Shown in pieces: positions 13,041 to 19,363 of a stretch of 23,068 bases of DNA. Every line of letters begins with the position of its first letter. Position 1 is the first letter of the stretch. A model generated the notes under the pieces. It ran no database searches. It was not told the DNA's origin and was given only the letters and a program-made list of their open reading frames with translations. A program made the translations under genes and the position numbers. Origin of the DNA: an uncultured Roseateles sp. (lineage in GTDB: Bacteria > Pseudomonadota > Gammaproteobacteria > Burkholderiales > Burkholderiaceae); the NCBI GenBank assembly GCA_946886855.1, contig CAMPJJ010000089.1:1-23068 (forward strand). The letters are read 5' to 3'.

Positions 13041-13160
13041 TTGTCACGACTGCGTTTTGCATGCATCGCCGCTCCTTGTTCTGGAAACCGGTTCCCTTTT
13101 GACGGCGTGAAGGGGAGTGTATCGGCGTGCCGCGACGCTGCGCACACCGTTTGTCACGAC
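13041..13160. repeat. Pair of exact 10-bp direct repeats in a divergent promoter region
   Basis: TTGTCACGAC occurs at 13041-13050 and again at 13151-13160, same orientation, 110 bp apart, inside the gap between the divergent genes starting at 13017 (-) and 13273 (+). The spacing is close to a whole number of helical turns. It could be a paired operator; it could also be chance. An AACCGGTT palindrome lies between them at 13086-13093. Confidence 0.35.
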
Positions 13161-13272
13161 GACAGGTAGCATCCATCGGTTCGGAGAGCGGGCATTCCAT
13201 TTGCCTGCCGGACCCCGTCCGGGTCGAGCCCTCCCGTTGCTCGACGCCATCCCGACTTACCCGGAGATTCAC

Positions 13273-13923
13273 ATGGATCGTCAAGACATCATGACCGAGG
13301 GGCTGATCGATCTCAGCGAGGCGCCGACGCTGCGGGCGCGACGCGACGCGCTGGGGCGGCTGGGCCGCTATGCCGCCGCCGGGCTGGTGCTGCCGCCCGG
13401 ATTGGCCGCGCTGCCGGCGTTGGCCGCCGACAACGAGGACGACACCTACGACGAGGATTCGGTGCTGAAGGCGGCGACCGATTTCTTCGGCGAGACGACC
13501 GAGGGCCTGGCCAAGGTGATCGAGAAGGCCTTCAAGGACCAGGGCCGCCCGAACGCCTACATCAAGGGCCAGGAAGCCAGCGGCGCGCTGACGGTGGGCC
13601 TGCGCTACGGCGAAGGCTCGCTGATCATGAAGCGCGGCGGCGGCAGCAACGTCTACTGGGCGGGACCGTCGGTGGGCTTCGACGTCGGCGGCAACGCCTC
13701 GAAGGTGTTCACGCTGGTCTACAAGCTGCCCAAGGCGAGCGCGATCTACCGCCGCTTCCCCGGCGTGGACGGCAGCCTGTACTACATCGGCGGCGCGGGC
13801 GTGAACTACCAGCGCGCCGACGGCATCACGCTGGCGCCGATCCGGCTGGGCGTGGGGCTGCGCGCGGGCGCGAGCGTCGGCTACGTGCACTACCGGCGCG
13901 AGAAGTCGATCAATCCGTTCTGA
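13273..13923 (+). CDS. DUF1134 (EipA-like) exported envelope protein
   Basis: This gives 216 residues. From about residue 62 the match to DUF1134 is excellent: FFGETTEGLAKVIEKAFKDQGRPNAYI, then GALTVGLRYGEGSL, VYWAGPSVGFDVGGNASKVF, FPGVDGSLYYIGGAGVNYQR, LAPIRLGVGLRAGASVGY, ending NPF. The family includes Brucella EipA, a periplasmic protein linked to envelope integrity. The leader is unusual: about 23 polar residues, then a twin-arginine-like RRDALGRLGRY before a hydrophobic run and an ALAAD cleavage site. This may be a Tat-type signal or an over-long start (M7 is an alternative). GGAG at 13263-13266 sits 6 bases before the ATG at 13273, which supports it. It is divergent from the PilZ operon and convergent with the GGDEF-like gene. 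The 81-bp gap after it holds no clear terminator. Confidence 0.88.
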   Translation: MDRQDIMTEGLIDLSEAPTLRARRDALGRLGRYAAAGLVLPPGLAALPALAADNEDDTYDEDSVLKAATDFFGETTEGLAKVIEKAFKDQGRPNAYIKGQEASGALTVGLRYGEGSLIMKRGGGSNVYWAGPSVGFDVGGNASKVFTLVYKLPKASAIYRRFPGVDGSLYYIGGAGVNYQRADGITLAPIRLGVGLRAGASVGYVHYRREKSINPF

Positions 13924-14004
13924 GCCGGGGTCGCGGAAGGCTGCCGACGGCGGCGTCCCAGCAGGCTCGGCCGGCGTTCAGCTGGTCCAGCCGCGTCAGC
14001 CGCT

Positions 14005-14673
14005 TCAGCCGGTGCGCAGCGGCGCGCCTTCGCGCTGGCTGCGCGCGAGTGCCTGTTCAGCGCGGCCGAGCAGGCCGCTGCCGGTATCGCCCGGACCGCG
14101 CCAGGCGGTGAGCCCCATGCTGAGCGGGCCGGCGGTCGGCTGCTGCTGCATCCACACCGCGCGGAAGCGCTCGCAGACCTTGCGGCCGGTGGGCAGGTCG
14201 ACGTCGTGCAGCAGCATGAGCATGGCCTCGCCCTGCCCGAGGGCGAGCACGTCCTGCGCGCGGCATTGCTGGCGCAGCATGTGCGGGAGCGCGCCGGCGG
14301 GCGCCCGCGCCGCGCCCAGCGCAACCAGGCACCAGGCCATGTCCGGGGAGTTGTGCTGCTGGCGCTCGACCAGCCGCGCGAGCAGCTGGTCGCGTGAGGC
14401 CAGCGGCGACGAGGCGCCGGACTCGATGGCCAGCACATGGAAGCGCTTGAAGTGGGCGAGGGCGACGTTGTAGTCGCCGTGCGCCTCGGCCAGCGCGCTG
14501 AAGGTTTCCTGCATCGGCGCGTGGTCGTCGCCGTGGGTCTTGCGCAACTCGTCCAGACGCGAGCGGGCTGCGTCGAGTTGGCCGTCGAGGATGAGACGGC
14601 GGGCTTCGGCGCAGCCTTGTTCCAGATCGCCCAGGGTACCGGGGCTGGCGCGCAAGACCTTGTCTACAGTCAT
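14005..14673 (-). CDS. TPR plus degenerate GGDEF-like protein (inactive cyclase remnant)
   Basis: This gives 222 residues, cytoplasmic. Residues about 14-85 look like a TPR pair; LAEAHGDYNVALAHFKRFHVLAIE closely resembles the last TPR before the GGDEF domain in Burkholderiales TPR-GGDEF cyclases. Residues 90-215 then follow the GGDEF order in eroded form. SPLASRDQLLARL stands for DPLTGLxNRxxLxxxL, RAQDVLALGQGEAMLMLLHDVDLPTGRKVCERFRAVW stands for RxxDxxARxGGEEFxxLLP...AxxxAExxR, then LSMGLTAW stands for VTxSIGVA, and LLGRAEQALARSQREG stands for LLxRADxALYxAKxxGRN. The signature is GQGEA, the FKxxND Mg-binding block is missing and so is the linker coiled coil. Catalysis is not expected. It could be a regulatory receptor or a decaying gene, but the frame is intact. 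The TPR and GGDEF relation is my inference from pattern. Confidence 0.7.
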   Translation of the reverse strand: MTVDKVLRASPGTLGDLEQGCAEARRLILDGQLDAARSRLDELRKTHGDDHAPMQETFSALAEAHGDYNVALAHFKRFHVLAIESGASSPLASRDQLLARLVERQQHNSPDMAWCLVALGAARAPAGALPHMLRQQCRAQDVLALGQGEAMLMLLHDVDLPTGRKVCERFRAVWMQQQPTAGPLSMGLTAWRGPGDTGSGLLGRAEQALARSQREGAPLRTG

Positions 14674-14684
14674 AACGGAAAAGA

Positions 14685-14698
14685 ATAGCGTCCGCTAT
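14685..14698. promoter_or_regulatory. Inverted repeat just upstream of the TPR/GGDEF-like gene
   Basis: ATAGCG-TC-CGCTAT is a perfect 6-bp inverted repeat with a 2-base centre, 12 bases upstream of the ATG at 14673 and within an AT-rich patch. Its position near the start would suit an operator. No regulator can be named. Confidence 0.35.
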
Positions 14699-14783
14699 AC
14701 GACCAAACCATGGGACCAACCCGGGGAAACGCCGTTGCACTCGCATCAATTGGTGTGCGGGGCGCAAGTACGTGCTTACCGGT

Positions 14784-14810
14784 CGTCACGCCAACGCCAG
14801 GTTGGTGACG
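14784..14810. other. Hairpin in the nrdJ upstream region
   Basis: CGTCAC-G-CCAAC and GTTGGTGACG pair across a GCCAG loop, with one bulged G, about 160 bp before nrdJ. There is no T tract, so it is not a standard terminator. The 14674-14966 gap (293 bp) lacks the conserved GCCACTG-type core of a cobalamin riboswitch, and I found no clear NrdR box. Confidence 0.4.
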
Positions 14811-14966
14811 CGCGGATGAGGCAGCGGTGACGGTGGGACGGCCGGGGCGAAGGGTGGATCGCCGGCGCTGCGCCTGCCGAGGCCATGACGGTTTCGTGGA
14901 TTGGGGACAGGGGCCGGGGAAGGCCGGGACTAGGATGGTCCGAGCCCCGTTGACGGAGATCCGCGC

Positions 14967-17924
14967 ATGACCGAGAAGACCCTTCCCGCAGCCACGACGC
15001 CACGGCCGCTGCAGGCCACCGCCGAGACGCTGCCGCCGCAGGACATCAGCGCCGAGGTGCTGTTGGAGAAATACGCCAAGGGCGGCGAACGCAGCCTCGA
15101 GGAGGTGAGGGCGCGGGTGGCGCGGGCGCTGGCGGCGGCGGAGTCGCCGGAGCAGCGCGCCCATTGGGAGGCGAAGTTCCTGGCGGCGCAGCGGCGCGGT
15201 TTCGTGCCGGCGGGACGGATTGCCTCGGCAGCGGGGACGGGGCTGTCGGCGACCTTGATCAACTGCTTCGTGCAGCCGGTGGGCGACGCGATCGCGGAGG
15301 AGGAGGACGGCCATCCCGGCATCTACACGGCGCTGACCGAGGCGGCGGAGACGATGCGGCGCGGCGGCGGCGTCGGTTATGACTTCTCCCGGATCCGCCC
15401 CCAGGGCGCCTACGTGAAGTCGACGCAGTCCAGCGCGTCGGGCCCGGTGAGCTACATGCGGGTGTTCGACCGCAGCTGCGAGACGGTGGAATCGGCCGGC
15501 TCGCGGCGTGGCGCGCAGATGGGCGTGCTGCGCTGCGACCATCCGGACATCGAGGCGTTCATCCATGCCAAGGACCAGGGCGACCTGAAGAACTTCAACA
15601 TCTCGGTGGGCGTGACGGACGCGTTCATGGAAGCGGTGGAAGCGGACGCGGACATCGAGCTCGTGCACAAGGCGGCGCCGGGCGACAAGCAGCGTGCCGC
15701 CGGTGCCACGCAGCGGGCGGACGGGCTGTGGGTCTACCGCCGGATGCGGGCCCGCAAGCTCTGGGACCAGGTCATGCGGTCCACCTACGACCACGCGGAG
15801 CCGGGGGTGCTGTTCCTGGACCGGATCAACGCAGACAACAACCTGCATTACTGCGAGTCGATCAGCGCGACGAATCCGTGCGCCGAGCAGCCGCTCCCCG
15901 CCTACGGCTGCTGCTGCCTCGGCTCGATCGACCTGACGGTCTTCGTCAAGGACGCGTTCGTGGCCAAGGCCTCGTTCGACGAGGCCGAGTTCGCCGACAT
16001 CTGCAAGACCGCCATCCGCATGCTGGACAACGTGCTGGACGTGACGCCGTGGCCGCTGCCGCAGCAGGCGCGCGAGGCCGCCAACAAGCGGCGCGTGGGG
16101 CTGGGCTTCACGGGCCTGGGCGACACGCTGGTGATGCTCGGCCTGCGCTACGACGGCGAGCCCGCCCGCACGATGGCGCGCCGCATCAGCGAGATCATGC
16201 GCGACGCCGCCTATGAGGCCTCCGCCGACCTCGCGCTTGAACGCGGCGCCTTCCCGCTCTTCAACGCCGATCTCTACCTGTCGGGCGGCAACTTCGCCTC
16301 TCGGCTGCCGCCGTGGCTCAAGGACAAGATCCGCGCGCAGGGTCTGCGCAACTCGCACCTGCTGTCGATCGCGCCGACCGGCACGATCTCGCTGGCCTTC
16401 GCCGACAACGCCAGCAACGGCATCGAGCCTGCGTTCTCTTGGAGCTATACCCGCAGGAAGCGGATGCCCGACAACTCGTTCAAGGAATACGCCGTCGAGG
16501 ACCACGCCTGGCGGCTCTACCGCCACCTGTTCGGCGCCGATGCGCCGCTGACCGACGCCTTCGTCACCGCGCTCGAGTTGCAGGCCTCGGACCACGAGGC
16601 GATGGTCGCGGCGGTCGCGCCCTGCATCGACACCTCGATCTCCAAGACCGTCAACGTCCCGGCCGACTACCCCTACGGCGATTTCCAGGACCTCTACCGC
16701 CTGGCCTGGAAGAGCGGGCTCAAGGGCCTCGCGACCTACCGCCCGAACAGCGTGCTCGGCGCGGTGCTCAGCGTCGAGCCGATCGCCAGGCCGGAGCCGC
16801 TGAAGGCCGACATCGGTCCCAACCAGCGGCTGCGCGTCGAGCGCCTGCCCAAGCCGGTGCTCGCCTCGCTGCGCTGGCCGAGCCGGCCGGAGATGCCCGG
16901 CGGCAATCCGGCCTGGTCCACGATGATCCGCCACCCGCATGGCGACTTCGCGCTCTTCGTCGGCGAACTGCCGGCGGAGGGCCCGGATGCGGGCCTCTTC
17001 GGCCGCACGCTGCCCTTCGAGGTCTGGGTCAACGGCGCCGAGCAGCCGCGCGGCCTGGGCGCGCTGGCGAAGACGCTGTCGATGGACCTGCGCGCCAACG
17101 ACGCGGCCTGGCTGCGGCTGAAGCTCGACGCGCTGGCGACCGTCGCCGAGGAGCGCGCCTTCGAGATGCCGATGCCGCCGCTGGGCGAGCCGCGGCTGTT
17201 CCCGGGCGTGGTCGCGGCGACCGCGGCGGTGATCCGCTGGCGCTGCGAGCAGCTCGGCGCGCTGCAGGAGGGCGGACCGACGCCGGTGCTGGACGCCATG
17301 TTCTCCCGCGAGGAGCCGCGCACCGGCACGGCCGGGACGCTGGCGTGGGCCGTCGACGTGGACAACCCCGCCACCGGCGAGCTGTTCACCCTGACGCTCA
17401 AGGAAGTCAGCCTGCCCACGCCCGACGGCGCCAGCGTCACGCGACCCTGTGCGATGGGCTTCTCAGGCAACTATCCGAAGGCGCTGGACGGGTTGGCGCG
17501 GCTGCTGTCGCTGGACATGCGGGTGCTCGATCCGGGCTGGATCGGCATGAAGCTGCGCAAGCTGCTCAACGTGGGCGAGCCGCTGGGCCATTTCATGGCG
17601 CCGGTGCCGACGCTGTCGGGGGAAAGACGGCAGCAGGTGTGGCCGTCGACGGTCGCGTATGTCGCGCGTCTGGTCATCCACCGCTACGCGATGCTGGGGG
17701 TGCTGGACGAGAGCGGCTATCCGCTCGTCGACATGGGGCTGATGCAGCAGGCGCCGCTGAAGGCTGCGGGAGCGGCCGCAGGGACGGCGCGCGCCGCCTC
17801 GGAGGCCGGCGGCATCGTGGCGATGGCCGGCAAGCCGTGTCCCGAGTGCGGCAACGCCACGCTCATCCACCGCGACGGGTGCGAGTTCTGCACCGCGTGC
17901 GGCTTCGTGGGGCAGTGCGGGTGA
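14967..17924 (+). CDS. nrdJ: Adenosylcobalamin-dependent (class II) ribonucleotide reductase
   Basis: This gives 985 residues. NrdJ reduces ribonucleotides to deoxyribonucleotides with a B12-derived radical, with no need for oxygen. Visible: first redox Cys C100 in [22 protein letters not shown] (133-145), the catalytic NPCAE (N303, C305, E307), the partner Cys in [10 protein letters not shown] (C317), [10 protein letters not shown], and [12 protein letters not shown]. The C-terminal third carries two TSCPD-like modules ([39 protein letters not shown]...MKLRKLL). The protein ends in a Cys-rich tail with CPEC (958-961) and CEFCTAC (972-978) plus C984, the swinging thiol/zinc-ribbon arm that re-reduces the active site. 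The start at 14967 has GGAG (14955-14958) 8 bases upstream. Monocistronic. I saw no class I or III reductase here. Confidence 0.96.
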   Translation: MTEKTLPAATTPRPLQATAETLPPQDISAEVLLEKYAKGGERSLEEVRARVARALAAAESPEQRAHWEAKFLAAQRRGFVPAGRIASAAGTGLSATLINCFVQPVGDAIAEEEDGHPGIYTALTEAAETMRRGGGVGYDFSRIRPQGAYVKSTQSSASGPVSYMRVFDRSCETVESAGSRRGAQMGVLRCDHPDIEAFIHAKDQGDLKNFNISVGVTDAFMEAVEADADIELVHKAAPGDKQRAAGATQRADGLWVYRRMRARKLWDQVMRSTYDHAEPGVLFLDRINADNNLHYCESISATNPCAEQPLPAYGCCCLGSIDLTVFVKDAFVAKASFDEAEFADICKTAIRMLDNVLDVTPWPLPQQAREAANKRRVGLGFTGLGDTLVMLGLRYDGEPARTMARRISEIMRDAAYEASADLALERGAFPLFNADLYLSGGNFASRLPPWLKDKIRAQGLRNSHLLSIAPTGTISLAFADNASNGIEPAFSWSYTRRKRMPDNSFKEYAVEDHAWRLYRHLFGADAPLTDAFVTALELQASDHEAMVAAVAPCIDTSISKTVNVPADYPYGDFQDLYRLAWKSGLKGLATYRPNSVLGAVLSVEPIARPEPLKADIGPNQRLRVERLPKPVLASLRWPSRPEMPGGNPAWSTMIRHPHGDFALFVGELPAEGPDAGLFGRTLPFEVWVNGAEQPRGLGALAKTLSMDLRANDAAWLRLKLDALATVAEERAFEMPMPPLGEPRLFPGVVAATAAVIRWRCEQLGALQEGGPTPVLDAMFSREEPRTGTAGTLAWAVDVDNPATGELFTLTLKEVSLPTPDGASVTRPCAMGFSGNYPKALDGLARLLSLDMRVLDPGWIGMKLRKLLNVGEPLGHFMAPVPTLSGERRQQVWPSTVAYVARLVIHRYAMLGVLDESGYPLVDMGLMQQAPLKAAGAAAGTARAASEAGGIVAMAGKPCPECGNATLIHRDGCEFCTACGFVGQCG

Positions 17925-17925
17925 C

Positions 17926-17940
17926 GGCCCCGCCGGGGCC
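17926..17940. terminator. GC-rich hairpin between convergent nrdJ and the lysine-rich gene
   Basis: GGCCCC (17926-17931), GCC loop, GGGGCC (17935-17940) sits directly after the nrdJ stop in a 28-bp convergent gap. There is no T tract, so termination is possible but unproven. Confidence 0.35.
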
Positions 17941-17952
17941 GGGGCCGGCTGG

Positions 17953-18399
17953 TCAGGCCTGACCGGGGGCCTTGTCCTCCGCCGGGGCGGCTTCGCCGAC
18001 GGTGCCGGCGGCGTTGTTCACCTCGTCCGGCGGCGCGTCGGAGCCTGCGCCGCTGGCCTTGCGGTGGGCCTTTTCTTCCTTCTTCTTTTTCTTGGCCAGC
18101 TCGCGTTGGCGTTTTTCGTAAGAGTAGTTGGGGGTAGCGATATCGGCCTCCGATAGGTTGGGGGTGATCGATGAGCCTGACGTTTCCGCCATTGCGCGAA
18201 GCCGGGCCAGTTCCTGGCGATGGACGTTGGTCCCGGTGGTGGTCAATCGAAGGCCGCCGCCATGCCATTCCAGCCAGTCCAGGTCGACCAGACGGTCGAT
18301 CAGCTTTTCCGGAATCTCATTGGCTTGACGCCGCTGGAGCGCATCGACACTCTGCCGCAACGAAGCACGGAGCTCGTCGAGGGTTTGTGGGACAGGCAT
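17953..18399 (-). CDS. Hypothetical protein with lysine-rich basic segment
   Basis: This gives 148 residues. The ATG at 18399 is preceded by GGAGGAGGAG a few bases upstream, so the start is well supported. The N-terminal 70 residues form a helical, possibly winged-helix-like unit: LDELRASLRQSVDALQRRQ, then IPEKLIDRLVDLDWLEWHGGGLRLTTTGTNV. The pattern helix-helix-WLEW-hairpin LRLTTTG looks like a small DNA-binding fold, but this is only a shape resemblance. A linker leads to YSYEKRQRELAKKKKKEEKAHRK (about 102-124), a strongly basic run that could bind nucleic acid, and then an acidic, Ala/Pro-rich disordered tail. Similar KRQ-E-AKKKKKEEK segments occur in small Burkholderiales hypotheticals. 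Not recognised by function. Confidence 0.75.
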   Translation of the reverse strand: MPVPQTLDELRASLRQSVDALQRRQANEIPEKLIDRLVDLDWLEWHGGGLRLTTTGTNVHRQELARLRAMAETSGSSITPNLSEADIATPNYSYEKRQRELAKKKKKEEKAHRKASGAGSDAPPDEVNNAAGTVGEAAPAEDKAPGQA

Positions 18400-18560
18400 G
18401 GTGCTCCTCCTCCGATCTCGCTCCGCGACATGCGGTGCGAACAGATTCGCCAGGCAATCAAGGCGAGGACTTGCACGGCTTCCGACAGGAGAGACGAAGC
18501 GAAGACTTCGGGATGACAGGCTCACGGTCTATCGGCTGATCGTAGCGCAGACCGCGCGCC

Positions 18561-18600
18561 AAGCTTTTTTGCGAAAAACGAATCCGTTAAGAAGGCGTTT
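18561..18600. promoter_or_regulatory. AT-rich patch in a divergent promoter region
   Basis: In the 259-bp gap between genes starting at 18399 (-) and 18659 (+), bases 18561-18600 are unusually AT-rich for this window and contain TTTTT-GCG-AAAAA (18566-18578). It probably holds promoter elements for one or both genes; I could not assign a convincing -35/-10 pair. Confidence 0.35.
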
Positions 18601-18658
18601 GCGTACAGCGTCATCGGTGGGGCATTTCGGCCTCGCCGCCAACCTACGAGGAGCTGCG

Positions 18659-19249
18659 ATGACCCCCCTGAATGCCCGGAATTCCCGCACGACGACCGTC
18701 CTGGCCCTGCTGGCGCCGGTGGCGCTGCTTGGCGCCTGTGCCATGACCGGTCCGTCGGGCTCGACCGCGCCGGTGTTCTCCCAGGCCGGAATGCCGGCCG
18801 CCGTGCAGGTGCCGGACGGCCACAAGGTGGCCCTGGAGACCGTCGGCGTCGGCAAGATCACCTACGAGTGCCGCGCGAAGAAGGACATGGCGGGACAGTT
18901 CGAATGGGTCTTCGTCGGACCCGACGCCGCCCTGAACGACAGGCGTGGCACGATGGTGGGCAAGTACTACGGTCCGCCCGCGACCTGGGAAGCCCGCGAC
19001 GGTTCCAAGGTCACCGGCACGCAGGTCGCGGTGTCGCCGGCGGCGGCGGGCAGCATCCCGCTGCAGCTGGTGAAGGCGAATCCGGCCGTCGGCATGGGCG
19101 CCATGCAGGGCGTGAGCTACATCCAGCGCGTGGCCACCAAGGGCGGCGTCGCGCCGCAGACGCCTTGCGACGCCGCCGGCGTCGGGCAGAAGCAGGTCGT
19201 CGAGTACCAGGCGGATTACATCTTCTGGGCGCCGGTGGCGATGCGCTGA
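18659..19249 (+). CDS. DUF3455-type lipoprotein
   Basis: This gives 196 residues. The ATG at 18659 has GAGGAG (18648-18653) 5 bases upstream. The N-terminus MTPLNARNSRTTTVLALLAPVALLGAC is a lipoprotein signal with lipobox LGAC (C27), predicting attachment to a membrane after cleavage. The mature domain matches DUF3455 as I know it: VPDGHKVALETVGVGKITYECRAK, FEWVFVGPDAALNDRRG, VGKYYGPPATWEARDGSKVTG, LQLVKA, and the end GVSYIQRVATKGG...CDAAGVGQKQVVEYQADYIFW. The family's role is unknown; members are exported in many proteobacteria and fungi. Transcribed alone. A palindromic repeat (19301-19343) separates it from the convergent PEP-CTERM gene. Confidence 0.88.
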   Translation: MTPLNARNSRTTTVLALLAPVALLGACAMTGPSGSTAPVFSQAGMPAAVQVPDGHKVALETVGVGKITYECRAKKDMAGQFEWVFVGPDAALNDRRGTMVGKYYGPPATWEARDGSKVTGTQVAVSPAAAGSIPLQLVKANPAVGMGAMQGVSYIQRVATKGGVAPQTPCDAAGVGQKQVVEYQADYIFWAPVAMR

Positions 19250-19300
19250 GGGGCCACTGCCGGGCCGGCCCGGTGCGCAACAACTTGCTGACTGCCACCG

Positions 19301-19343
19301 CCGCTGGCCCTGACCCCCACCCTCTCCAGCAAGCGGGAGAGGG
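19301..19343. repeat. Palindromic intergenic repeat, copy C
   Basis: CCGCTGGCCCTGACCCC at 19301-19317 matches the start of copy A (1474-1490) with one difference. CCCTCTCC (19320-19327) and GGAGAGGG (19336-19343) form the inner hairpin, again with an AGCAAGC-type loop. It lies between convergent genes ending at 19249 (+) and 19364 (-). Confidence 0.78.
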
Positions 19344-19363
19344 AGTCTTCCGTCGTGGCGTGC

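Noticed and set aside
14900..14966. GGGGAAGGC-like stretch before nrdJ as part of a cobalamin riboswitch
   Set aside because: The other conserved boxes, including the B12-box core, are missing, so a single short match in GC-rich DNA is not meaningful.
14670..16940. Minus-strand open frame opposite nrdJ
   Set aside because: His/Arg/Gly-rich composition and antisense to well-defined NrdJ motifs.
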